DNA from: Diplonema japonicum
Taxonomy: Eukaryota > Euglenozoa > Diplonemea > Diplonemida > Diplonemidae
Direction of reading: 5' to 3'
DNA: 64,000 nt
Assembly: GCA_964019335.1 (NCBI GenBank)
Contig: OZ025677.1
Coordinates: 186,001 to 250,000, forward strand
Part shown: one piece after another, positions 1-9,392 of the stretch
Position numbering within the stretch: position 1 is the stretch's first letter
How the letters are laid out: every line of letters begins with the position of its first letter
Position numbers and translations under genes: made by a program
Notes under the pieces: model-generated
The model's database searches: none
Told to the model about the DNA's origin: nothing
What the model saw: the letters and a program-made list of their open reading frames with translations, nothing else

Positions 1-75
1 TTGTTTCTGTATCGCGCACGGTTCCGTATACCTATTTTTTTTTTAATTTTTAATTTTTTTTTTCCCCCTCCCCAA

Positions 76-1599
76 TCAAACCTCCCAACATGTAATGACA
101 AACGAATTTGTCCCTTTGCTGTTCCCCTTGTGGTCCATCGTCAATTTGAATTGCGAGTAGAACACACCAGCGGCGGCAGGTATGGTCCAAACACCTGTTT
201 TGTTCTTATAGTTAATAGTGTCGTCTTCCTGGTGGACCATGAGCTCATCCCATGTGGTCCCATCTGCGGAAGCATGCAGCGTCCAGCTTCTTGGGAAGAA
301 GTCAATGGACCCCGCTCTGTGTGAGAAGCTGTACGCCACCGGGGAGACAGAGATGTTTTGGGGGAAGGCGAACTTCACCCAGACGGGTTCGCCATCAGTA
401 TCGCTCTCGCCCTCTTTCTTGATTTTCTCCGAGTAGAATATCTGTTTGTTGGTGAACCGCCTGTCGACAGCCGCTCTGCTCGACCCCACCACCTTCCCGT
501 TCGTGGTGACCTTGAACCCAACATCAAGACAGGAGCCGCCTTGGCTGTTCCTGGCGACATATGCCAATGCGCCGTGGTTGCTTTGAAGAGCTTTGTTTCC
601 GTGGGGTTTGAAGTAGTTCAGCTGGCGTTCTGCGGGGGGTGGTGGGGGGAGGGGTTTCTTCAGCTCGGTTTTCAAAGTATCATCGAAACTCTTGCACTCC
701 CTCGCAGTGCCGTACAGCTCGAAACACGCAACATACAGCTCGTCCGTCCCCGATGTGTTCCCACCCTCGTCCATTTTCAAACGGAAATGCCTGTAGTACT
801 TCGTGCACGGTGGTGTGGAGAACGCAGCCCATGGAACCGCTGCTGTCAGCGTCGCGTCGTCTCGGCGTCTATCAAGTGTTTCCCACACAGTGCCGTCGCT
901 GGACGCTTCTAGGACCCACGATCTCAAGAAAGACTCTTCGCTCCGTGTACCAGTCGCAAGCGAGTACACAGACGGGCAGACTACGACAGATTCGAACTTC
1001 AGTTCGATCCATTGTCCAGCTGTCGTGCCTTGTGTGTTGAAAAAATGGTTCTGTGAGGTGTATGCCTTGTCCGTTACTGTGTACAGAGCAGGGGTTTCTT
1101 CTCCTGAAGTGCGCAGAGAGACTTCGGGGTGGGCGCCCTTTGCTGGGTTTGACCATGAGCTGCGGCCCTTGTGCATGCCCAGCCATGCGATGATGCCCTC
1201 ACCGTCGCCCACGCGTCGGAAAGAAAAAGAATGCGAGACTACCTCGCGTGCCGAAATTCTCGGTGCGATCGCCAGCAACGGGTGCTTCACAGCGACCGGG
1301 GCTTGCTCGTCTTCATCTGTTTCCTCGTCGAACTTCGTGAAGTTCGGCCGCCTCACTGGTTTCTTCCCCTTACCAAGCCGTCGGAGAGGGTGGTTTCTTT
1401 TCATGGCCTGTACTGCGCCGGGGCCGTCGGCAGTCACCTTTTCTGCTGCCTCTTGGCTTAACCCGGCTGCTTGGAGCTTTGCTGCTCCAAGGTGGATGGC
1501 GTCCTTTCCTGTCCTCACACCACTCTCCTTTAGACTCTTCACCGCCTCGTCGGGCACAGCAAGCTTCAGATGGCTGAAGAAGCTTGTTAGTTGTGACAT
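76..1599 (-). CDS. Protein with two F5/8 type C (discoidin-like) domains
   Basis: 507 aa. I start at the ATG at 1599 (MSQLTSFF). The open frame runs upstream to 1683, but that part only translates an A-rich leader into a Lys-rich stretch. Residues 1-130 hold a helical segment rich in Ala, Lys and Glu, then a basic patch and an acidic patch (DEETDEDEQ). Two galactose-binding-like domains follow, at about 135-300 and 330-505. Each shows the family pattern: a W or Y-rich start, a central Phe-x-Arg-Ser-Trp strand followed by an 'ASxDGTxW' turn, and a closing strand near the end of the repeat. This version resembles the intracellular discoidin-like domain beside BTB or HECT proteins rather than secreted blood-factor domains, and no signal peptide is seen. 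The domain probably binds glycan, lipid or protein, but no ligand can be named. It is the leftmost member of the minus-strand cluster. Confidence 0.82.
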   Translation of the reverse strand: MSQLTSFFSHLKLAVPDEAVKSLKESGVRTGKDAIHLGAAKLQAAGLSQEAAEKVTADGPGAVQAMKRNHPLRRLGKGKKPVRRPNFTKFDEETDEDEQAPVAVKHPLLAIAPRISAREVVSHSFSFRRVGDGEGIIAWLGMHKGRSSWSNPAKGAHPEVSLRTSGEETPALYTVTDKAYTSQNHFFNTQGTTAGQWIELKFESVVVCPSVYSLATGTRSEESFLRSWVLEASSDGTVWETLDRRRDDATLTAAVPWAAFSTPPCTKYYRHFRLKMDEGGNTSGTDELYVACFELYGTARECKSFDDTLKTELKKPLPPPPPAERQLNYFKPHGNKALQSNHGALAYVARNSQGGSCLDVGFKVTTNGKVVGSSRAAVDRRFTNKQIFYSEKIKKEGESDTDGEPVWVKFAFPQNISVSPVAYSFSHRAGSIDFFPRSWTLHASADGTTWDELMVHQEDDTINYKNKTGVWTIPAAAGVFYSQFKLTMDHKGNSKGTNSFVITCWEV

Positions 1600-2715
1600 T
1601 TTTTTTTCCCTTTTTTTTTTTCCCTTCTTTTTTTTTTCTTCTCCCAAATTCCCACACTCCTTTATTTTTAGTTGTGAAAGCAAACCAAGCGAACCATGCT
1701 AGAAAAGGCATAGGGCGTCAGGCGACCTCTTCTTGTAGTGGTGGGTTGTGCAATTTTCTTTACGCAGTCGAAATGAGAGGGGGAAAAAAAAAATGAAATA
1801 AAAAAATAAAAGGAGCATGGTTCATGGCTCAATGTGTGCCATCCCATGATGAAGAAGGAAGAGAGCGAATGAGAAAAGAAAAAGAAGGAGAAAAAAAAGA
1901 AATGAACAAAACAATTAGCTCGATCTATTCTTTGCGGTGCTGTCACCAGACTGTTGTTGCGTCTGGAGCGCGGTTGGTGTTACCTGTCCTGTCGGGCAAG
2001 GGCCCAGAAAAGCACTTTGTTGCGCTTTCTAGAGGGAAAGAAGAAGGCAACAGGTCAGAAAAGGGAGAAAACGAGGCTCTTGAACCATATCTCTAAACGA
2101 GTTGCGGACACTGTTTTTTTTTTTTTTTTTTTTGAAAAAGTAGCAATTTTCTGTGTCCTCCTAACGGAAGGGTAACCAGACTGATATTGACAGACCCTTT
2201 TTTTCCATTTTTTTTTTTTTCGTTGTTTCTTTTTTTTTTTTTTTCCCTCCTTCGTTTTTTGCAAGAACAACGAGTCTTTGATTTGTCAAAACAAAAAAAG
2301 GGGGGGGGGTGCTGGCAACGGCAGGTATAAACAACTGCCAGTGTTCCTCTTTTCTATCATGACTTCAAAAATAAAAAGAAAATATAAAAAAAAAAGTATT
2401 ACAATAATTAATAAGGAAAAACAAGGGGGGGCTAACGACATCATTTTGGGGTCCATTTTTGAAGAAGAGGGAATGTTCAAGCCAGAAAGAAGGAGAAGAA
2501 AAGAAAAGAAAAAAAATAGGTATACAAAGTACAGGGGACACACACACATTCAAGCCTTTTTAGATCACAAGGGTCCTACCGTGGTAGGCTTGGGCCTTGT
2601 ACAAAAATCTCGCTAGTGATGAGAGATGACTGGGCTAACGGTTCGTCTCTGAAAAAAAACCAAAATAAGAGAAAGGGAAAAGGAAAATCTTAGCGGGTTA
2701 CATTCAGTTCTTTCA

Positions 2716-2747
<32 letters not shown>

Positions 2748-3206
2748 TCAAGCCGATCGGCAACATGTGTTCTGCAAGTACTTTCTTTCCCTCAGTGAAA
2801 GTGTCATGCTTGTAAAGGCAAAAAGGGGGAAAAGTTTTTCTCCCTTTCGTTTGCTTAGAGCACCCGATTTCTTTTTTTTTTCTTTCATGGTGAGATGTTT
2901 TTTTTTTCTTCTTCTTTTTTTTTTGTTTTTAAGTCACACATACTGAAACAAAACAAACAAACAAAAGGGGGGGGGGGGGTATATATAGGGGGGATAAAAA
3001 AAGATAAAATAAAAAATAAAAAAATAAATACAACAACAAAAAAAGCTTTTTTTTTCCCTTCTTGCGATTCTTTTTTCCTTTTTTTTTTTTTAAATTCCCC
3101 TATTTTTTTCTTTCACACTCTAAAAGAATGAAAAAAATGATCCCGGATGCGGGGGGGGGGGGGGGGGGGGGGGTTCGATTTTGTGCGAATCTATTTAATT
3201 TCATTC

Positions 3207-3246
<40 letters not shown>

Positions 3247-3378
3247 CCTTCTTCTTTCTCCTGGACAACACAGTTAAGCGGTTAGAAGAAGAAAAAGTCG
3301 ATGTCACAATGCAAACTCCGCGCGAGAGTCGCAGGCCCCTAGAAGGGGAGGGAGTATGGTCAGTAGAAAGCACAGGCC
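1600..3378. other. Intergenic, homopolymer-rich, no gene seen
   Basis: Runs of T, A and G dominate, including G22 near 3151 and a T run of more than 30 near 3210. Short open frames here are low-complexity Lys or Phe translations. A decayed copy of the 5.6/6.1-kb repeat lies at about 3309-3366. Confidence 0.7.
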
Positions 3379-4437
3379 TCACAACCCCTCCACATGCTGT
3401 ATACCCTGCGCTTCCCACCTTTGAACAAACCGTGTCCAGTAATCAAGATTCTCATCATGCCTACGAGCTGGCAAAGCAGCTGCGGGTGTTGCTGGTGTTG
3501 GTTCAGAATAGCTCTCCGGCACCATCGGTGAGGCACGCATAGCAGTAGGACGGTACCCTTCAGAGAGCCAGAAACTATTTGGAGGATACTCTGCAGTTTG
3601 TCTTGAGGCTCTTCGCGGGCTGTGCAGGCCTGACAGTGTTCGTTTTCTGTACGACGACGATGAAGATACTGTGGAAGGGAAAAAAGTGACCTGTTTCTCT
3701 TCAGAAATCTGAAGTTTATCGGGCTTACCAGGCATGGGCTCAAGATCGCCGAGCAGCCCAATCTCCTCTTGTCTAGCGGCATCACGGAGAATCCCCGCCT
3801 CCTTTCGAGAGAGTTCCTGCTCCCGCTTTGCCATATTCTTTTCTAAATCGTTTAACCTCTTCTCGTTTTCCAGTGATTCGGGAGATGCTTTGGGCTCAAC
3901 CTGTGGAGGCTTAGGGGGTGGGGCCACAATGGGGAGCCCTGTTTTTTTCGCTTTATTGTAAACTTTGTATGGCGCTTCAAAACCAGGATTTTTCTTAAGG
4001 CTCGCGGTTTTTGTCAGGTCAACCTCCGTGGTTTCAATGGTGATGGGGAGCAGCTTTCCGGCAGGGAGGTATGGTTGTGAGTACTTTGAGAGGATTTCCA
4101 AGATTTTCTGTTGTTCGTTAGGTCCAGCGGGTGTTTGGTTCAAGGGGTCGTGGGTGAACCGGAGCAGCACGTCGTGCTCGTTCTTCACTTTGAACCTTAT
4201 CTGGACTACGCCCTCCCACATGGCCATCACGACCTTTTCTATTTTTTCAAACGGGAGGTACCTCTTCACACCGCCCCCCACCTCGCAAACAAACACACAC
4301 GCTACTGTAATGGACAGCACCCGACGCTGGGTTTTTTTTGCATGGTCGACCTTGTCGCACACCCTGATGTACCTCAATGTGGGGTTTCGAAACTTTGACA
4401 GTTCCCTCGGCGGCTCAACAGCCTCCCCCACGCTCAT
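3379..4437 (-). CDS. PH-like domain protein with coiled coil (paralogue of 10644-11234)
   Basis: 352 aa. I start at the ATG at 4437 (MSVGEAVEPP); upstream codons translate only poly-T and poly-C. Residues about 15-125 form a compact beta-rich domain: NPTLRYIRVCDKVDH, then RRVLSITVACVFVCE, GGVKRYLPFEKIEKVV and a 'VLLRF' strand. This matches the PH-like fold of cytosolic proteins in which a basic strand precedes 'VKRxxPFxxI'. A Pro-rich linker follows, then a predicted coiled coil at about 195-240 rich in Glu, Lys and Leu, then a Ser-rich basic tail. The paralogue at 10.6-11.2 kb shares the N-terminal domain and a later '[DG]F[EK][AT]P' segment but lacks the coiled coil. The role is unknown; lipid or protein binding is inferred from the fold only. 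Confidence 0.78.
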   Translation of the reverse strand: MSVGEAVEPPRELSKFRNPTLRYIRVCDKVDHAKKTQRRVLSITVACVFVCEVGGGVKRYLPFEKIEKVVMAMWEGVVQIRFKVKNEHDVLLRFTHDPLNQTPAGPNEQQKILEILSKYSQPYLPAGKLLPITIETTEVDLTKTASLKKNPGFEAPYKVYNKAKKTGLPIVAPPPKPPQVEPKASPESLENEKRLNDLEKNMAKREQELSRKEAGILRDAARQEEIGLLGDLEPMPGKPDKLQISEEKQVTFFPSTVSSSSSYRKRTLSGLHSPRRASRQTAEYPPNSFWLSEGYRPTAMRASPMVPESYSEPTPATPAAALPARRHDENLDYWTRFVQRWEAQGIQHVEGL

Positions 4438-4801
4438 GGTTTCCTTTTTTTTTTTTTTTTTTTTTAAGTCAGGAGCGGGAAAAAAAAAAGAAATGGGGGG
4501 GGGGGGAGAACATATGATCCATTTGTTTTTATATTTTGTCCGTGAATCCACATTTTTTTTCCCTCTGAAAATAATCCGGAAGCATTCCTCGCTCTGAAAA
4601 AAAAAGAGAAAAAAAAAAAGAAAGAAGAAAAGAGGACCCAAAGGTGGCAGCATTTTAACCAAAGGTACCCAAGAAAGGTGTAATTTAAGGTAATTGACTG
4701 TTTGGACAACTTTCTTTTTTTTTTTTTTTTTTTTTTTTTTAGAAGAATTCTTTTTGCTGCACGTGATCTCAGGAACAAGTATAGAATACTTGATTATAAA
4801 G

Positions 4802-4843
<42 letters not shown>

Positions 4844-4845
4844 AC

Positions 4846-5085
4846 ATTTAAGGGTACCTGCGGTATGTGGCAGGACGCCTGAAGAGTCTCAATCTATCTC
4901 TTGATCGAACCTTTCTGCTGTGGTGTGGCCTTCGGCCCCTCGTTCACCCTCCTCGGTACCTTAGGTATAAAACCCTCAACCGGGTTGGTAAGGACACAAT
5001 AGTTGTACAGTTGTTTCTCAAGGATGTGGCGGGTCACCGGGGAGGCGAATACCGGTCTAGAGGAGTGGCCCCTTACGGAGCTGTT
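4846..5085 (-). pseudogene. 5'-truncated LINE 3' end (RT C-terminus fragment)
   Basis: On the minus strand this encodes RPVFASP...HILEKQLYNYC...GFIPK...GPKA...QQKGSIKR and a TAG at 4894-4896. It aligns along its length with the C-terminus of the reverse-transcriptase ORF at 12136 (RPVFASP...ILEEQL...GFTPK...GPKA...RQKGSNTR). Its 3' end, GGTACCCTTAAATGTCTC in sense, is followed at once by a run of about 38 T in sense (4807-4845). Confidence 0.85.
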
Positions 5086-5229
5086 GTAGTAACCAAAAAA
5101 AAGAAGAGAAGAAAAAGACTAGTTTGGCGCTTCGTTTGGATGCCAAACAGAATTTTACCTACCCTTCAGGCGGATATCCAAAGGTTCACTGTTTTCCAGA
5201 TACAGACTGAAGATCAGACTCTTTGCGTT

Positions 5230-5615
5230 CTGAAGGGCTAATAAAATAGCTCATTGCGCTCAACTAGTTTTTTTTTGTTTACGTTCTATTTTGTGCGCAC
5301 GGGCGTTTTTTTTTTTTTTTTTTTTTTTTTTTTCGTACCAGGTTAGACCTGATAAGAATTGCTCATTGTGCCAACAACTAGTTTTTAGTTTGTCTCGATA
5401 TAATAGAATTATTGAAGAGGGGGGAGAGAGAAAAAAAGAAGAAGAAAAAAGAAAAAGGAGGGGAGAAGCAGAGAACTAAACCCCTATAATATAAATCGAA
5501 GGGTGTATTTTTTCCCACGGGTTTGCGGGGGGGTCTCTCTTTTCTTTCTCTCTCTTCGATCTGCCATTGTTGGCTAGGCGGAAGAAAAAAAAGGGAGCAA
5601 ATAAAAAACTCAAAT
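5230..5615. other. Intergenic repeat debris
   Basis: Two related pieces of the form GCTCATTRYGCCAACAACTAG lie at about 5250 and 5360. A related piece in the opposite orientation is near 55375-55410. The rest is purine-rich low-complexity DNA and no gene is seen. Confidence 0.5.
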
Positions 5616-5618
5616 TAA

Positions 5619-5700
5619 CATGCAAACTCCCAGAGCGAAAGCCGCATGCCCTAAAAAGGGAGGGGGTATGGTCAGTACTAGGTATCTCTCAGTTTCGATC
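5619..5700 (+). repeat. Direct repeat family D, copy 1
   Basis: The segment from 'AACATGCAAACTCCCAGAG' to 'CTCTCAGTTTCGA' is repeated almost exactly at 6088-6175. A weaker copy at 3309-3366 keeps 'ATGCAAACTCC' and 'TATGGTCAGTA'. Another at 19963-20010 is followed by the same downstream sequence as here (GCGACTCCTCCA, CCCAGCAGGT, GAGAGTACTTTTCCCGACCA), so a unit of at least 200 bp is mobile or duplicated. No coding capacity is recognised. Confidence 0.8.
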
Positions 5701-6087
5701 TAATCTTGCGACTCCTCCAAGTGCTGATCTCTTCAGGCAAGAAGCACCCTTCATTGGCTCCCACTAGCGTCCCAGCAGGTTTGGAGAGTACTTTTCCCGA
5801 CCACGGTCTCCGCATTCGCTCTGTGGACAAGGCTATGGAGAGCCAGGTCCTTAGTGGCTCCTGCGCGGGTGGGGGGGACGGAAATTATCTTAGCAGGCTA
5901 AGTGGCATTGTGGGCTGAGGCATCGTATCCCTTATTTCTTTACACGACCAATGTCCATGAGGGATACTCATAGCACGGCCAGATGCGGTATGCATGCGCC
6001 CTGCGGACCGGTTGGGGCCGGGGGGCCGCAGGACAAGGATCGCAACCCCGACAATAGCGCAGCTAGCCCACGCAGATAATAGAAACC

Positions 6088-6175
6088 CAAATTAACATGC
6101 AAACTCCCAGAGCGAAAGCCGCATGCCCTAAAAAGGGGGGGGGTATGGTCAGTACTAGGTATCTCTCAGTTTCGA
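6088..6175 (+). repeat. Direct repeat family D, copy 2
   Basis: Near-identical to 5619-5700, in the same orientation and 469 bp downstream. The two copies bracket 5701-6087, which holds no recognisable gene. Confidence 0.8.
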
Positions 6176-6424
6176 AAAAAAAAATATATATACCGGATTT
6201 GTATTTATATTGTTCAGTTTTAATAATGGTCTGGGGATTTAGTGTGCTGTATAAATTATGTACCTTTTTCGGATTTTGGACCCAACTTGGGACTTTTTAC
6301 AGAACAATACAAAAAACTATTTTTATTATTTTTGGCCTGACCCCCCCCAGGACAGGCCCCACTAAAATCAAAGCCACGTTTGTGGTGTACAAGATCTACT
6401 TTTGGTTTCCATTTTCAAAACAAG

Positions 6425-7302
6425 GTACGCGGACGCCCTGAAGGCCCAGATAAAGAAAGAGCAGAAAAGACACAGAAGAGAAGCCCTTCTTACTGCTGTT
6501 GGTCCGGCTTCTGTTCCTGTTGCTTGCCGCGCCTGGTGCTTCTGTTGTTGCCGGTCCCGTTGCTTCTGTTGCCGGTCCCGTTGCTTCTGTTGCCGGTCCC
6601 GTGGCCTCCCCTGCTGCCCCGACACCTTAACAGATTGCAAAATCAGCAATGCTAGAGGTTGACAAAAGGACAAAGATTATGCGTCCTTTTGTTCTTGCCT
6701 GGGGTGTCGAGGCTTACCGCAAGCTAATAGAAACCACAATCCGGGCAGGGTACGCTTACCTTTTTAACGATCTACCACCCGGGTCTGCATCCGTGCCCCG
6801 GCCCACCGAGGACGTTCCTGCGCCCTCGCCTGGCCCTCCGCCCCCGCCTTCCGAGGTCGGGCTGGTTCGAGAAGCTGGGTGCAGATGCAGGAGTTGACCC
6901 GATGGAGATTGATCCATTGGAGCCTGTCAGTCGACCCGGAACCAGCACCCGAAGACCCGGACATTGAGATCACAGATGTTCAGCAGGCTGGGCATCGACA
7001 TAGAGGCCATTTCTGATGCGCCTTCTTCTGACGAAGAAGCAGAAGAAGAAGAAATGCTTGACCAAGAAGCCTCAGCCCCAAGCCAAGCAGCGGCACCAAG
7101 CCAAGTGACCCCAAGTCAGCGAACGAACAACGTGACGAGGGTGCCCTGCCCCAACTGCAGCGCAACCCTCAAGCAGGTTAGAAAGGAGAGACCAGGGTGG
7201 GAGTGCACGGAATGCTCTGGTGAGCATGACATGAGAACCCGCGGGAGGGTCTGCCCGTCCTGCGACTATGTGGTGTGCTTTACGTGCAGGACTGGGCAAT
7301 AG
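6425..7302 (+). pseudogene. Decayed ORF ending in a C1/ZZ-like Cys-rich zinc finger
   Basis: The reading frame shifts several times. A helical start (ADALKAQIKKEQKRHRREAL) leads into tandem ASVAGPV repeats, then an in-frame TAA near 6629. The frame continues with LEVDKRTKIMRPFVLAWGVE and a Pro-rich part. The last frame (from about 6979) is acidic, then has four CxxC pairs: PCPNC, ECTEC, VCPSC and CFTC. That spacing fits a C1- or ZZ-like finger. At least three frame breaks mean it is not translated as one protein. It probably belongs to the element at 6192-7519. Confidence 0.55.
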
Positions 7303-7319
7303 TGAACTAGAATTGCGGT

Positions 7320-7351
7320 AATACCACCCCCTCCCCGGCTGGGGGGTATTT
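7320..7351 (+). terminator. GC-rich hairpin after the zinc-finger ORF
   Basis: AATACC and GGTATT flank CCCC and GGGG arms around a small loop, 17 nt after the ORF stop and followed by T-rich DNA. It looks like a 3'-end structure of the element. Function is inferred from position only. Confidence 0.3.
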
Positions 7352-7519
7352 TGTTTTTGTCTTGAGATTTTTTATTTTTTAGGGATATTTTCTGGGATTT
7401 CTTTTATTTTTGTAATTTTTATGTTCAGTTTAAATGGTGTTCTGTAAATATTATGTACCTTTTCGAATTTCTTGCCCAATTTGGGACTTTTCACATAACA
7501 ATATAAGTACAAATCCGGT

Positions 7520-8090
7520 ATAACTCCAGTCAGATTTTCAACTGTGGTGGTGAATATAATATTTCACGCTTCACTTTATTTTCACGGTAGATTTCAGGCT
7601 TGTTTTAGGAAGAAAACAGGGGCAGAAATGAAAATTACTTTATGAGTGAATATAAAGTACTTTATATTCACGCTAGCCCTATTTTCACGGGGTTCGGGGG
7701 CGCAAACACGGAAAGAAAATCACCCAAGTGGTTACCACACAGGTCCCAGGTGCTAGTGGGGCAACCTCAGCAATCCAGGCAGCAGTCCCACAGGTCCAGA
7801 CCGAGGTCCTGTCAGCACCCATGGACGCACAGCCCGCACCACACAGGATAGCCTTGACAATCAATATCAACGTCAACCATAAGCACCCCCGATAAAATTT
7901 GTAACTTGTAACTTGTAATACCCCACCCTTTCAAATATGACTGACGTTAAATAAAACAACGGATTTAGTGAAAATAGATCCGATTTTCACTTGTGGTGGC
8001 ATGTTTAACTTGTTGATGTTACTTCGTTCGTGAAGTCTCGTTAACGCGTGAAAATCATACGATCTTATTTTCACTAAATAAATAGTTATT
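7520..8090 (+). mobile_element. Tyrosine-recombinase element remnant A
   Basis: This is an inverted relative of the copy at 11302-12068. The left part has GTGAATATAAAGTACTTTATATTCAC-type palindromes (quoted in part). The middle (about 7700-7893) is the C-terminal tail of a recombinase ORF, ending VPQVQTEVLSAPMDAQP...LTININVNH; it shares the Asn/Ile tail of the intact recombinase at 9393 (DVNININI). The right end has a large imperfect palindrome at 7964-8078 and stops at AATAGTTATT (8090). The catalytic part of the recombinase is missing. Confidence 0.75.
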
Positions 8091-8384
8091 CTTCCAAAAA
8101 GAAGTTACCTCTGTCAGGCAATTCATTTAAAAAAAAGAAGAAGAAATGATAATAATAACTATAATAGGTGAGCTATTCTTTGTTTGTGCGCAATGGTCAC
8201 AAACCTTCCTAATTTAAGAGATCTTTGAAACACGTATCGCTGCCAGCCTTCCTTTTGACAACTACAATAACAAGTGTTTGTGCTCATCAAAAAAAAGAAA
8301 AAAGTTAGCAAAACAAAAATTCAATCCGGTAAGGTGTTTTTTTTTTTTTCTTTTTTTTCTCTCTCTCTTTTTTTTTTTAAATCT

Positions 8385-8786
8385 TTTTTTTAACCACTAA
8401 ACCCACATGTGATATATGAACAACCACCTGGAGCGCCGCAAAATCGGCAAAATAGTCACAGAAGCCGAAATACGAGCGTCTGAAACTCACCACCCGTCCC
8501 AACTGCTGGGTACTTGCGAAGAGCGTCAACTCCTCCATCAAGTTCAACGGGCTGAAAGAATGCATCGCACCTGCACTACCGAGACTCGAAAGATGTAGGT
8601 TTGGCCGCACCAAACAGCATTTATTCCTGCGAAAATTAAGCAAAATAGGTGCGGCATGGGTCTCAGAAAGTCCTCTGGCTATGAATGTTCCACCTAATGC
8701 CTTTTGAATTTTTTTTTTTAGGAGTTGCTTTCAAAAAATGGACTTTTTTTTCGTTTTTTAGCCTGTGGGCTTAGTGGTTAAGAAAA
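8385..8786. mobile_element. Small fragment with inverted repeat ends
   Basis: TTTTAACCACTAAACCCAC at about 8388-8407 is inverted as GTGGGCTTAGTGGTTAAG at about 8764-8781. The interior has ordinary base composition and a plausible but unrecognised frame (TRPNCWVLAKSVNSSIKF...). The arm GGCTTAGTGGTTAAG resembles a tRNA D-arm / A box, so a tRNA-derived origin is possible. A short mobile fragment is likely, but its class is unknown. Confidence 0.35.
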
Positions 8787-8969
8787 AAAAAAAGGGAATT
8801 AAAAAAAGGAGGGGGGGGGGGGGGGGGGGGGCAAGAGTGCTCAAACCACTCCTCTTGATTGCTAGATCTATTATTAGATTTTTCTTTTTTTTTTTTTGTA
8901 TTTTCTCCGACGAGCGATCAGGACGTACATTTACACGGAAGATAGCAACAAACAAAAGAATTGTATTCG

Positions 8970-9009
<40 letters not shown>

Positions 9010-9392
9010 GTTTCCCTCTGTGGGAGTGCGTCGTCACTGCGTCCTTTTTTATACATAAACATTATTTTCTTTTTTTTTTTTTTTTATTTCTAAAATAAAT
9101 TTTCTCTATAAAAAAAAAAAAAAAAAAAAAAAAAAATGTATATTGTTCGTATCCCCACCCTCCCCCCTCTCTCTCTCTTAAAGCGCCAAACAGTAAAGGG
9201 TACTTTTTTTTTTTTGTCTCTCACTTTTTTTTTTTTTATTTCACAGTTTATTTCCCTCGGCCTAAATTCTCAAAGAGCGGGGAACGTAAAGTAGGGTTTT
9301 TCCCCCCCGGGCAAATAAACTTTTAAGCCAAATTTAACAGGGCGGGGAAATAAACTAACATAATTCTTCCAGCTCTTTTTTTTTTATCAAAG

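Larger units (their letters stand above)
6192..7519 (+). mobile_element. Putative element with 22-bp TIRs around a decayed zinc-finger ORF
   Basis: Positions 6192-6213 and 7498-7519 are inverted repeats of each other with one mismatch, starting ACCGGATTTGTA at the left end. Inside them, about 90 bp is also directly repeated (6212-6311 and about 7419-7503; shared blocks GTTCAGTTT, ATTATGTACCTTTTTCG and TTGGGACTTTT). This combined layout fits no standard class I recognise. The only coding content is the broken zinc-finger ORF at 6425-7302. The right end directly abuts YR remnant A. Confidence 0.5.

Noticed and set aside
76-1683. Start of the F5/8C gene at 1683
   Set aside because: The first 28 codons translate an A-rich leader into Lys/Glu runs. 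The ATG at 1599 begins normal protein sequence and follows the A-rich leader seen before other genes here.
3062-3277. Phe-, Lys- or Gly-rich ORFs across homopolymers (here and near 8765, 16115, 27425, 34101, 37107 and others)
   Set aside because: They only translate T, A or G runs and have no domain, no stable composition and no family likeness.
7520-8090. DIRS- or Ngaro-type retroelement
   Set aside because: No reverse transcriptase or RNase H lies within any YR copy. The RT at 12-14.6 kb is a separate LINE with its own 3' end.
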